A program made the position numbers and the translations under genes. Of a DNA stretch of 64,000 nucleotides, positions 41,139 through 49,384 are shown piece by piece (position 1 is the first letter of the stretch; the number at the start of each line of letters is the position of its first letter). The stretch comes from Beijerinckiaceae bacterium (GTDB lineage Bacteria; Pseudomonadota; Alphaproteobacteria; Rhizobiales; Beijerinckiaceae). The notes below the pieces were generated by a model. It worked only from the letters and a program-made list of their open reading frames with translations, searched no databases and had not been told where the DNA came from. The stretch spans positions 252,296-316,295 of the forward strand of contig JALJOM010000003.1 of the NCBI GenBank assembly GCA_024304885.1, read 5' to 3'.

Positions 41139-42227
41139 TCAGTTGATCTTGGCGTCCTTGCTCGGCTCGCCCCTGGCATTGTAGAGCGCCCAAACGTCCT
41201 GTAGGCCCGGCTGCTTCAAGGCCTCTTCGACGAACCTCGGCTCGGCCCAGCTCTTCACGTCGAAGGTGGCGTTGATGATCCCCGCGTCCTTCGCTCTTGC
41301 GACCTTCGACTGAAAGGCGGCGAGCGTGTATTCGTCGAGGCGAGGCGAGGAGAAGAACGCGAGATCCGAGATCGAGGCGAGGAAATTGCGCTGGTTGGTG
41401 GGATCGACCCCGCTGCGTTGTGCCGTCTCGGTCAGGTAGGCTTCCCGGTTCTCGGGTCGATAGATGAATTGGCGCGTCCTGACCGTCACGTTGACGATTC
41501 TCTGCGTCAGATCGGGATGCGCGGCGACGAAGTCGGCCGATCCGACGAAAGCGGCCTGGTTCAGGACATCCTTGCCGAGATCCTTCGTGCTCGTCACGAT
41601 CTTGACGCTGCCCTTGTCGCGCAGCGGCAGGATCTGGCCGCCGGTCCAGATGGCATCGACCTCCTTGCTCGCCACGGCAGCCGACCCGGGATTGAACTCG
41701 AGGTTCAGGAGTCTGACGTCGCCATCCTTCAGCGACGCATTCGCGAGCACCTTCTTGAACACGACCTCGAGATTCGTGCCCTTCTGGAGCGCAACGCGCT
41801 TACCCTTCAGGTCCTCGATCTTGGAGATCGCGGAATCCGGAGCGACCGCGAGATAGTAGAGACCGCCGCGCCCCCCGGCGAGGAGACGCGTGTTGCTGCC
41901 GTTCGCCTGTCCGTTGATCGCGGCGAGATCGCCGACGAAAGCGAAGTCGAGCTGCTTTTGCACCAAGGCGTCGTTGATGACAGCGTTGCCGCCTTTGAAA
42001 TATTTCCACTCGATCTTGACGTCGTCCTTCGCGAATTCTTGCTCCAGAAGCTTACGGGCATCGGTGAAGGTCGCCTGCGAGATACCGGCCGAGGGGGCCG
42101 CCGCGCCGACGCTTTGATTGCCGGCACCAATCCTGATGACAGTCGCCGCGTTCGCCGAGGCGAGCGCGGCTTCGAGCCCGAGAGCCGTTATCATTGCCGC
42201 CGTATGCACGAGCTTGTTGAATCGCAT
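41139..42227 (-). CDS. ABC transporter substrate-binding protein, sulfonate/taurine type
   Basis: A 362-residue periplasmic protein with a signal peptide (AAMITALGLEAALASANA, cleavage near residue 27). The SsuA/TauA/NMT1-type fold includes FKGGNAVINDALVQKQLDFA, LAAINGQANGSNTRLLAG, LKGKRVALQKGTNLEVVF and VDAIWTGGQ. It probably binds an aliphatic sulfonate or a related organosulfur or amine compound, but the ligand is not readable. No permease or ATPase is near, so it is an orphan. GAGGAG lies 8 nt upstream. The 42262-42300 region upstream is very AT-rich and includes TTGACT, a likely promoter. Confidence 0.85.
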   Translation of the reverse strand: MRFNKLVHTAAMITALGLEAALASANAATVIRIGAGNQSVGAAAPSAGISQATFTDARKLLEQEFAKDDVKIEWKYFKGGNAVINDALVQKQLDFAFVGDLAAINGQANGSNTRLLAGGRGGLYYLAVAPDSAISKIEDLKGKRVALQKGTNLEVVFKKVLANASLKDGDVRLLNLEFNPGSAAVASKEVDAIWTGGQILPLRDKGSVKIVTSTKDLGKDVLNQAAFVGSADFVAAHPDLTQRIVNVTVRTRQFIYRPENREAYLTETAQRSGVDPTNQRNFLASISDLAFFSSPRLDEYTLAAFQSKVARAKDAGIINATFDVKSWAEPRFVEEALKQPGLQDVWALYNARGEPSKDAKIN

Positions 42228-42308
42228 GCTGTGTCTCCTCGATGAGATGCGGCGCCTCGACGCCTATATATTAAGTCTATATTTTTTATAGAAAGTCAAT
42301 GGCGAACG

Positions 42309-42460
42309 AGAGCGGGATGAGGAAAAGCGGACACCGGTTTTCCGGCGCAATCGCGTTTACGCAGATTGCGTAAACTTATCTGCCTATCCCGCTCCGAACT
42401 TTTGGAATCGATCACGTTTCATGACTTTGGATCGAGTGGATCCAAAATCATCGTGATCTG
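42309..42460 (+). repeat. Class B palindromic repeat
   Basis: A full copy starting GAGAGCGGGATGAGG and ending TCATCGTGATCT. Nearly identical to 13235-13386, including TTTACGCAGATTGCGTAAA, so these copies are recent or conserved. It lies upstream of the promoter region of the sulfonate-binding gene. Confidence 0.87.
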
Positions 42461-42639
42461 AGCGCGATCCCGAGCCGAAGGAATCATCAGGCTCTCGGTT
42501 GTGGCTCGTGGAGAGGAAACACCGTGCCGAGCCACGCAACAACGAACTTTATTTCTACGAGACTATGCGATGATTGCCCGCGGGTGCCGACGACGCGCCG
42601 GGGTGTGTCGATCGAGCTCGGATCACGAAGGAGGATGGC

Positions 42640-43122
42640 GTGAGGTCGATCCATGTGGGAACTTCGGGAGTTGTCCTTGCGATGCTTGCCGCGTGCTCGG
42701 CATTCGTTGCCGATTCGGACAGGCATTTCGTCTACGTCCAGCCCGAAGAGGTTGCGTTCAAGAGCCCGCTCGGCGTAGGCCCGCAACAAGCCGTGATCTT
42801 CGGGGATCCGTCGAAGGAAGGCGTCTATGTCATCCGCGTGAAGTTTCCGCCGGGGACACATTCGAACCCGCATTTCCATTCGAAGGACCGGCACGCGACC
42901 GTGATAAAGGGCGTGTGGTGGAACGGTACCGGCGAGGAACTGGATTTCAGGAAGGCCGAGCCGATGAAGGCGGGCTCCTATGTGCTGCATCCGGCCGGCG
43001 GGATCCATTGGGACGGCGCGGGCGAGGAGGAGGTCATCGTCCAGATCGTGGGGGTGGGGCCGGTCGATACTGTTCCGGTCGGCCCACCGGGCCCCACGGC
43101 CGGCTATTGGCCGAAGCCTTAG
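42640..43122 (+). CDS. Exported cupin-domain protein
   Basis: The 160-residue protein begins at GTG with AAGGAGG 5 nt upstream. A hydrophobic leader (SGVVLAMLAACSAFVA) ends in AACS, so it could be a lipoprotein. The rest is a cupin barrel: THSNPHFHSKDRHATVIKG supplies histidines of the metal site, and HPAGGIHWDGAGEEEVIVQI the second motif. Similar cupins have no clear substrate; the fold suits a small dioxygenase or sugar-binding role. It has no operon partner. Confidence 0.8.
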   Translation: MRSIHVGTSGVVLAMLAACSAFVADSDRHFVYVQPEEVAFKSPLGVGPQQAVIFGDPSKEGVYVIRVKFPPGTHSNPHFHSKDRHATVIKGVWWNGTGEELDFRKAEPMKAGSYVLHPAGGIHWDGAGEEEVIVQIVGVGPVDTVPVGPPGPTAGYWPKP

Positions 43123-43222
43123 CGCGATTTCCAGAGAAGTGGATACCGCTTCACATTGCGATCTCGATGCTTCGATAGATCGACATCGACGTGAAATCGC
43201 GACAAGACACGGAGCTGGAGCG
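43122..43222 (+). repeat. Class A' palindromic repeat
   Basis: CGATTTCCAGAGAAGTGGAT opens the unit and GAAATCGCG closes the stem. The inner arm ATCTCGATGCTTCGATAGATCGACATCGA is like that at 9650-9690. The copy lies between the cupin and b561 genes. Confidence 0.7.
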
Positions 43223-43233
43223 GCACGCGACCT

Positions 43234-44487
43234 CTACTCCGCGCGTGCGTGAAGCGACATGTAGCCGACGCGTGCCTTGGCCGCGGAAAAGCCCAGCCAC
43301 AGGGCAATTCCGACTCCGACGAAATGAGCGATGAGCAACATGAAATTGACGATGAGCACGAAGACGTCGAGCGCGCGAATGATATTGTTGGGATCGGTTA
43401 TGGCGATCCCCGGCGGCTGCGAGATCGTCTTCACCACCAGCAAGGCGATGCTCATCGCCACCCCGACGAACGAGATCAAGATGCCGAGGCCGCCGATCAC
43501 GAGCCCTGACCATAGGAACCAGAAGGCAATGCGCTTCTCGTGATGGAGATAGTCGAGCGGTACGTGCGCGACTTTCCTGCTCGCTCGCACGTAGAAAAAT
43601 GCAAGCACGATCGCGGGAATCAACAACGTAAATCCGGCATAGCCCCAATAGATGGCATCGCCGAAGCCTGGCCTGCTCGGACTGAATGCTTTTCCTGACG
43701 ACGCAAAAACCAACAAGAGCGCGATGATCAGGCCGAGCACGAACTGAAGCCAGAAATCGATCCAACCGAAAAGTCGTAAATCCCGAGCGAGCTTGTTGGC
43801 GGTCTTGGTCACGACGCGGTTTTGCGTCTCTTCGAGCGCTGTCTCGTGAACCTCGACGACGATCGGCACTTCGACTGCCGGCGCGCGTAGCTCCGGTATC
43901 GCCGCTACCTTTTCCTGCGGCTCGTCCCGCCCGACCGATTCGTCGCCTCTCGTGGCCGGCGCTGGTTGTTCCGGCGCGATCGCGCGGCGTCCGAGACGAG
44001 CCCAGCCGGAGAGTGTGACTGCGAGGAAAATCAACCCGCCGGCGACGAATGCGCCGGTTCGATGGATGTCGCCGAGATGTTGCGCGGTGATGATTGGTGC
44101 CGCGTCCCATCCGGGGAGCTGGATCCCCCAGTAGGAGAGGGGCCGCCCGCCGGCGGCGGCTTCGAGAAATCCGCTGACGATCACGACAACCAAGGACAAA
44201 TACAGAAGAAAATTCGCCGCATCCGCCACGCGCTTTCGCCGTTGTGACCGTGCATCGAGAGCGTGGACGGGGCCGCGGATCGTCCACAGCAACGCTCGGA
44301 GGACGATGAGAACGGCACAGCTGAGCCCCAGCGAGACGTGCGACGCCACCCAGGAGTCTCGATCGGGTTCCGCGAGGCCCCCATGTCGCATGACCCAGCC
44401 CGATGCCAGCAGGACCAGGCTCCCGAGGATCAAGAGCCAATGGATTACGCTCGACACGAGGCGTATGCCTCCACGATCTGCCGGCAT
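43234..44487 (-). CDS. Cytochrome b561-like domain fused to a DUF3611 membrane domain
   Basis: The 417-residue protein has two membrane halves. Residues 1-165 resemble a bacterial cytochrome b561: four helices with heme-ligand histidines in SSVIHWLLILGS, WVASHVSLGLS and ITAQHLGDIHRTGAF. Residues 225-417 match DUF3611 (RDLRLFGWIDFWLQFVLGLI, then LGILISFVGVAMSIALLVV). A charged loop of about 60 residues joins them. A link of electron transfer to this second domain is speculative. ATG 44487 with GAGGAA upstream is preferred; 44493 is possible. Confidence 0.75.
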   Translation of the reverse strand: MPADRGGIRLVSSVIHWLLILGSLVLLASGWVMRHGGLAEPDRDSWVASHVSLGLSCAVLIVLRALLWTIRGPVHALDARSQRRKRVADAANFLLYLSLVVVIVSGFLEAAAGGRPLSYWGIQLPGWDAAPIITAQHLGDIHRTGAFVAGGLIFLAVTLSGWARLGRRAIAPEQPAPATRGDESVGRDEPQEKVAAIPELRAPAVEVPIVVEVHETALEETQNRVVTKTANKLARDLRLFGWIDFWLQFVLGLIIALLLVFASSGKAFSPSRPGFGDAIYWGYAGFTLLIPAIVLAFFYVRASRKVAHVPLDYLHHEKRIAFWFLWSGLVIGGLGILISFVGVAMSIALLVVKTISQPPGIAITDPNNIIRALDVFVLIVNFMLLIAHFVGVGIALWLGFSAAKARVGYMSLHARAE

Positions 44488-44729
44488 GTACATTTCCTCG
44501 GGGTGAGAACAGAACAGGTCGAAAAAAATCGCGTGCCTACCGAGCCGGCGACGCGGGCGTGCTACAAATAGCGGAACGTCCTCCGGGCGAGATTGATCCA
44601 AGCCAATCTCGACAACGGGCCGCAAAGGAGAACGTCGGCGGATCGGGCTCTGAACGTACTCCTTTATGGTCGCTCGATCGCGTTCTCGTGACGCGCGGAC
44701 GCGCGACGGCCGGCTTTGCCGAAGATGCT

Positions 44730-45335
44730 CTAGAAATCCACCCGCGCCCTGATCGCCGCGGCGAGCGTGCCCTCGTCGAGATAATCGAGCTCGCCGCCGA
44801 GCGGCACGCCATGGGCGAGTCGGGTGGTCTTGATCCCGAGATCGGCCAGGAGATCGAGCACATAATGTGCTGTCGTCTGGCCCTCGACGGTGGCATTCAC
44901 CGCGAGGATCACCTCCTCCACCTTCTCGGCTTGCACCCGATCGACGAGGCTCGCGAGATTGAGATCCTTCGGGCCGATGCCGTCGAGCGGCGACAAGGTG
45001 CCCCCGAGCACGTGATAGCGGGCATTCAGCGCCGCCGCGCGTTCGAGCGCCCAGAGGTCGGCGACCGTCTCGACGACGACGAGCTTCTTCGGGTCACGCC
45101 GCTCGTCCCGGCACAAGCTGCAGGGGTCGCAGGTATCGACATTGCCGCAAACCGAGCAGGGCGCGATCTTCTCCCGCGCCGCCTGCATCGCGTCGGCGAG
45201 GGGCCCGAGCAGCTCGTCGCGCTTGCGCAAGAGATGCAAGGCCGCCCGGCGCGCCGAGCGGGGGCCGAGACCCGGGAGCTTCGCCAGCAATTGGATGAGC
45301 CGCTCGATCTCCGTCCCGGCCTTGACGCTCGCCAT
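44730..45335 (-). CDS. recR: Recombination mediator protein RecR
   Basis: RecR with RecO and RecF loads RecA at gaps. The 201-residue protein has helix-hairpin-helix residues ([17 protein letters not shown]), a four-Cys zinc finger ([16 protein letters not shown], near residues 58-73) and a Toprim domain ([16 protein letters not shown]). The C-terminal Walker-B-like part ends [20 protein letters not shown]. It is the last gene of the dnaX-ybaB-recR operon, 9 nt after ybaB. Confidence 0.97.
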   Translation of the reverse strand: MASVKAGTEIERLIQLLAKLPGLGPRSARRAALHLLRKRDELLGPLADAMQAAREKIAPCSVCGNVDTCDPCSLCRDERRDPKKLVVVETVADLWALERAAALNARYHVLGGTLSPLDGIGPKDLNLASLVDRVQAEKVEEVILAVNATVEGQTTAHYVLDLLADLGIKTTRLAHGVPLGGELDYLDEGTLAAAIRARVDF

Positions 45336-45344
45336 CGGAAAGCG

Positions 45345-45671
45345 TCACCCGAAGGGCAGCTTCAAGCCGGGCGGCAGGCCGAGGCCGGAGGCCATGCCGC
45401 GCATCTTTTCCTCCATGAGCCGTTCCGCCTTCTTGCGGGCGTCGTCATGCGCGGTGACGATCAGATCCTCGAGAATCTCGCGCTCCGAGGGCTTCAGGAG
45501 CTGGTCGTCGATCGTGATGCCCTTGAGCTGGCCCTTGGCGCTGAGCGTGACGCGGACCATGCCGCCGCCGGCCTGGCCCTCGACCTCGAGCCGCTCCATC
45601 TCGGCCTGCATCTCCTGCATCTTTTCTTGCATCGCTTGGGCTTGCTTCATCAAACCCATCATGTCGCGCAT
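45345..45671 (-). CDS. YbaB/EbfC family nucleoid-associated protein
   Basis: The 108-residue dimeric DNA-binding protein matches YbaB/EbfC. MMGLMKQAQAMQEKMQEMQA is followed by the family-typical EVEGQAGGGMVRVTLSAKGQ, LKGITIDDQLL and a C-terminal helix (DDARKKAERLMEEKM). It may organise the nucleoid or aid RecR and DnaX, with which it is nearly always linked. It lies between them. Confidence 0.95.
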   Translation of the reverse strand: MRDMMGLMKQAQAMQEKMQEMQAEMERLEVEGQAGGGMVRVTLSAKGQLKGITIDDQLLKPSEREILEDLIVTAHDDARKKAERLMEEKMRGMASGLGLPPGLKLPFG

Positions 45672-45725
45672 CTTTGTTCCCTTTCTCGGGCTCGGCCTCG
45701 CCGCAGCGGTCCTACGAAACGTCTA

Positions 45726-47591
45726 TCAGGGATCGAGATCGACCGGGACCTCTTCGAAAACCTCCCGCTCGCCGTCGTGAGGCTCCGCGGCCGCGCCGCC
45801 CGCCGGTGCCGGCTCGGGGGGCGTCGACGGGCGCACGGCGACGATCTCCGCGCCCGGAAACGTGGCGAGAACGCTCCTGACCAGCGGATCGGCGTGCAAG
45901 TCCTCGGCCGCTGCTCGCGCGGCGGCATCCTCGCGCTCCTTCAGCGTGGGTGCGCCCGGCTCGTTGGAAACGACGACCATCCAGCGCTCGCCGGTCCATT
46001 CCGTGAGCCGTCGCGTGAGGTCCTGCACGACCGTACGGGCGCAGCCGGGCTCGAGCCCGAGCTCGATCCGTAAAGGCTCGAAACGCACGAGCCTCACATC
46101 GCGTTCGAGCGCCCGCTTCAGGAGAGGATCGCGCTTCTGGCCGGCCAGGGCGACGATATCCTCGAAACAGGAGAGCCGAGGCAGCGGCGCGCTCGGAGCG
46201 GTCGTGGGGAGGGGCCTCGCTGCTACCGCCGCCGTTGCAGGGGACGCGGCGCCAAGCGCGGCGCCAAGCGGTTCGCGTCCTTGCGCTGGAGGTCGCGGCG
46301 CCGAGGAGGCGCCGCCGAGCGGCTCTGCAAGGCGGCTCTCCAGCTTGCGCAGCGCCTCGTCGGGAGTCGGCAGGTCTGCGGCATAGGCGAGACGCACGAG
46401 CACCATATGGGCGGCGGCGAGCGGACGCGGCGAATCCTTCACGTCCTCGAGGCCTTTCAGGAGCAATTGCCAGGTGCGGGTCAGGACCGGTATCGACAGG
46501 GCCTCGGCGAGCTCGCCGCCGCGACGGGCTTCGTCGGGCGTGATCGAGCCGTCCTGCACGGCGGCGGGCACGAGCTTCAGGCGCGTGACGAGATGGACGA
46601 AGTCGGCGAGCTCGACGAGCACCTGGGCCGGATCCGCGCCGCACTCGTAGAGCGCGTCGATCCCGGTCAAGGCCTCGCTGATCTTGCCGTGCATGACGAG
46701 CTCGAAGAGATCGATGATCCGGCCGTGATCGGCGGTGCCGAGCATGCTTTGCACCGACTCGGCCGTGACCTCGACCGGCCGGGCGCCTCCGCCATGCGCG
46801 ATCGCCTGGTCGAGCAGCGAGAGCGCGTCCCGGACCGAGCCCTCGGCGGCCCGCGCGATCAGGAGGAGCGCCTCGGGCTCGATTCCGACTGCTTCCATCG
46901 TGCAAATCTTCGCGAGATGGTCGATCAGCACCTTGGTCTCGATCCGGCGCAGGTCGAACCTCTGGCACCGCGAGCGCACCGTCACCGGAACCTTCTCGAT
47001 CTCGGTCGTCGCGAAGACGAAACGCACGTGCTCGGGAGGCTCTTCCAGCGTCTTCAAGAGGCCGTTGAAGGCCTGCTTCGAGAGCATGTGCACCTCGTCG
47101 ATGATATAGACCTTGGTGCGTGCCGACATCGGCCGGTATTGCGCATTGGCGATGATCTCGCGAACGTCGTCGATGCCGGTATGGGACGCGGCATCCATCT
47201 CGATGACATCGACGTGGCGGGACTCGATGATCGCCCGGCAATGGACCCCGAGCTCCGGCATATGGATGGTCGGCCGGGTGATCGCGGGCTCGGAGCCGCG
47301 TGCGGGAAGCTCGTAGTTGAAGGCGCGGGCGAGGATGCGTGCGGTCGTCGTCTTGCCGACCCCGCGCACGCCGGTCAGGATATAGGCTTGATGGATGCGG
47401 CCGAGGTCGAACGCATTCGAGAGCGTCCTGACCATGGCCTCCTGGCCGATCAGGTCCTCGAATCGCGCCGGCCGATACTTGCGGGCGAGCACGAGATAGG
47501 GAGAGGCGGGGGCTTTCTCGGCAGGCGCGGTGATCGGCAGGGCGAGCTCGGCTTCGCCACTCTCGGTCCGGTCCGTGCGGTCGTCTTGCAT
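45726..47591 (-). CDS. dnaX: DNA polymerase III subunits gamma and tau
   Basis: DnaX is the motor of the clamp loader. The 621-residue protein has Walker A GVRGVGKTTTA (near residue 61), DEVHMLSKQAFNGLLKTLEE and an SRC motif (VRSRCQRFDLRR). Domains III-V follow, with a Pro/Ala-rich linker at about residues 410-470. The zinc module is reduced to ELGVHCRAI, as in other alphaproteobacteria. No A-rich slippery site is evident, so a separate gamma form is not suggested. ATG 47591 is used; 32 upstream codons read through a class A' repeat. Confidence 0.96.
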   Translation of the reverse strand: MQDDRTDRTESGEAELALPITAPAEKAPASPYLVLARKYRPARFEDLIGQEAMVRTLSNAFDLGRIHQAYILTGVRGVGKTTTARILARAFNYELPARGSEPAITRPTIHMPELGVHCRAIIESRHVDVIEMDAASHTGIDDVREIIANAQYRPMSARTKVYIIDEVHMLSKQAFNGLLKTLEEPPEHVRFVFATTEIEKVPVTVRSRCQRFDLRRIETKVLIDHLAKICTMEAVGIEPEALLLIARAAEGSVRDALSLLDQAIAHGGGARPVEVTAESVQSMLGTADHGRIIDLFELVMHGKISEALTGIDALYECGADPAQVLVELADFVHLVTRLKLVPAAVQDGSITPDEARRGGELAEALSIPVLTRTWQLLLKGLEDVKDSPRPLAAAHMVLVRLAYAADLPTPDEALRKLESRLAEPLGGASSAPRPPAQGREPLGAALGAASPATAAVAARPLPTTAPSAPLPRLSCFEDIVALAGQKRDPLLKRALERDVRLVRFEPLRIELGLEPGCARTVVQDLTRRLTEWTGERWMVVVSNEPGAPTLKEREDAAARAAAEDLHADPLVRSVLATFPGAEIVAVRPSTPPEPAPAGGAAAEPHDGEREVFEEVPVDLDP

Positions 47592-47628
47592 CGAGAGGGC
47601 CTGCCGGCGGAGGCGCTCCGGGCGCGAG

Positions 47629-47757
47629 CTAGAGCGCCTTCCCCACCGAAAGCGTCTCGGGATTTTTCCGGTGCCGCATTGTCGCATCGATGTCGATCAA
47701 TCGAAACATCGAGATCGATATGCGAACCGGTACCCGGTCCGCTGGAAAATGCGCCGG
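47629..47757 (-). repeat. Class A' palindromic repeat, inverted
   Basis: GCATCGATGTCGATCAATCG with AAACATCGAGATCGATATGC is the inner palindrome in reverse orientation. GAACCGGTACCCGGTCCGC and GAAAATGCG form the outer arm. It lies between dnaX and the SRP RNA, so the dnaX promoter is within or beyond it. Confidence 0.7.
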
Positions 47758-47761
47758 GGGT

Positions 47762-47870
47762 GGGAGGCTGGACAGAGACCCGCCCGGTCTCGTTAGGGCT
47801 GCTTCCTTCCGGACCTGACCCGGTTGGCGAGTGGTGCGTCCACCGCCAACCTCCCGGCCCCTATTTGGAA
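47762..47870 (-). ncRNA. ffs: Signal recognition particle RNA, small bacterial type (4.5S)
   Basis: The minus strand contains the invariant apical loops GTCAGGTCCGGAAGGAAGCA, the Ffh-binding site. A perfect stem lies on its 5' side (GGTTGGCG/CGCCAACC with loop GTGGACGCACCACT), and the outer stem GGGAGG/CCTCCC closes it. This is the usual alphaproteobacterial form and location, upstream of dnaX. Confidence 0.93.
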
Positions 47871-47991
47871 CATGCGGGGGGATTTCGCAAGCGGGGCGAG
47901 TTTTTCGCGGCAGCCGGTGCCGTTGAAAAAGTCGCGGTCGCGCCAATCTACAAAATGCGGCGGCCGCTCGATTCGAAGAAGGGCGTGAACC

Positions 47992-48261
47992 ATGAGCGAT
48001 CCATCGACAGCGGAAAACCTGGCGCATGCAGGGGCGACAGATCCTATGATCAAAGCTGCGATCGCCGCCGAACGGCAGCGCTGCATCGACCGCGTGCTGA
48101 CCTATGCCGCGCTCAGGGATCAGGCTGCCGTCAATCTGGACAAGGCTGCGGCCGGTTCCGGCCCCGAGAAGCCGAGCGAGGGCGCGGCCGAGCGCGTGCG
48201 GGCGCAAGCAGACGTGGCGCGTGACATAGCGCGCTTCTTGGGCGAGGAGGCAAACGCCTGA
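47992..48261 (+). CDS. Small hypothetical protein between the two SRP RNAs
   Basis: The 89-residue product is almost entirely charged helix (KAAIAAERQRCIDRVLTYAA, then LDKAAAGSGPEKPSEG and RVRAQADVARDIARFLGEEA), with no signal or membrane part. I do not recognise a family. It opposes both RNA genes. Its stop is next to the end of the second SRP-like sequence. Confidence 0.5.
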   Translation: MSDPSTAENLAHAGATDPMIKAAIAAERQRCIDRVLTYAALRDQAAVNLDKAAAGSGPEKPSEGAAERVRAQADVARDIARFLGEEANA

Positions 48262-48267
48262 ACCGGC

Positions 48268-48356
48268 CGGCCGAGAAGGGTGTTCGGGCTGCTTCCTTCC
48301 GGACCTGACACGGTCGGCGAGTGGTGCGTCCAGCGCCAGCCTCCTTGCCCCTATTT
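48268..48356 (-). ncRNA. Second, degenerate SRP RNA copy
   Basis: The core loop GTCAGGTCCGGAAGGAAGCA and the flanking CTGGACGCACCACTCGCC are kept. The stem that is perfect in copy 1 now has a C-A mismatch and a T-G pair (GGCTGGCG/CGCCGACC), the GTGG/CCAC stem has a mismatch (CTGG), and the outer GGGAGG/CCTCCC stem is lost. It is probably a duplicated pseudogene, or a diverged second SRP RNA. Confidence 0.75.
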
Positions 48357-48434
48357 GGACTTTCGGCGTGCCTGTCCCAACCTTATTGATAAGAGCGCGA
48401 CGCGGCGCATGGCGGCGACTGGAAGAGCGCGATC

Positions 48435-49166
48435 GTGCCGGAGAGGCTCGTGCACAGCAAAGCTCTCGTCTTGTTCTCCGGCGGGCAGGATTCGACGACC
48501 TGCCTCGCCTTTGCGCTCGAGCGTTACCCTCACGTCGAGACGATCGGCTTCGACTATCGGCAGAGGCATCGCGTCGAGCTGGAGCGGCGGGAGAGCATAA
48601 GGGCGGCGCTCCACCGCGACTTCCCGAGATGGCACGGCCGCCTCGGCGAGGATCATCTCGTCCGGATCGATGCGCTCGCGGATGTCTCTACGACGGCGCT
48701 GACGCGCGACATCGAGATCGTGATGGACGAGAAAGGCCTGCCCAATACCTTCGTGCCGGGGCGCAACCTTCTGTTCCTGACCTTCGCCGGCGCCGTCGCC
48801 TATCGCCGCGGCCTGAAGGTGATCGTCGGCGGCATGTGCGAGACGGATTTCTCCGGCTATCCGGATTGCCGCGACGACACGATCAAGGCAATGCAGCTCG
48901 CGCTCAACCTCGGGATGGACGCCCGATTCGTCGTCGAGACGCCGTTGATGTGGCTCGACAAGGCCGCGACCTGGCGGCTCGCGGAAGAGCTCGGCGGGAG
49001 CGCGCTCGTCGATCTCGTCGTCGAGGAGACCCACACCTGCTATCTCGGCGAGCGCGGCGCGCGCCACGACTGGGGCTATGGCTGCGGAACCTGCCCGGCG
49101 TGCAAGCTCAGGGCCGAGGGCTGGCGGAAATATTCGATCGACAAACGCTCCCTGCAGTCGAAATAG
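48435..49166 (+). CDS. queC: 7-cyano-7-deazaguanine synthase
   Basis: QueC turns 7-carboxy-7-deazaguanine into preQ0 using ATP and ammonia, for queuosine or related deazapurines. The 243-residue protein has the PP-loop SGGQDSTT (near residue 16), [38 protein letters not shown] and the zinc Cys cluster [13 protein letters not shown]. Start is GTG with a weak upstream GGAAG. No other queuosine gene is in the window. Confidence 0.95.
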   Translation: MPERLVHSKALVLFSGGQDSTTCLAFALERYPHVETIGFDYRQRHRVELERRESIRAALHRDFPRWHGRLGEDHLVRIDALADVSTTALTRDIEIVMDEKGLPNTFVPGRNLLFLTFAGAVAYRRGLKVIVGGMCETDFSGYPDCRDDTIKAMQLALNLGMDARFVVETPLMWLDKAATWRLAEELGGSALVDLVVEETHTCYLGERGARHDWGYGCGTCPACKLRAEGWRKYSIDKRSLQSK

Positions 49167-49257
49167 AGCACGCTTGCGGCTTCAGAGCAGCTTCCAGCGA
49201 GGTGGACTCCGCTTCGCGCGTCCATTTCGGCCGGCACGCGAGGTCGGCATACGAGAC

Positions 49258-49362
49258 TAGAGCGGTTTCCGATCCAGCTGAATCGGAAACCAGCTCTACA
49301 TTCTTGTTTTATCGCGATTTCACGACGCGAAGTGGTATCCACTTCGCTGGAAATTGCTCTAG
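49258..49362 (+). repeat. Class A palindromic repeat
   Basis: A full typical unit: TAGAGCGGTTTCCGATCC...GAATCGGAAACCAGCTCTA, spacer CATTCTTGTTTTATC, then GCGATTTC, GACGCGAAGTGGTATCCACT and GAAATTGCTCTAG. It lies between the convergent queC and cysG genes. Confidence 0.87.
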
Positions 49363-49384
49363 CCGCAGACGTGTGGAATAAAAT

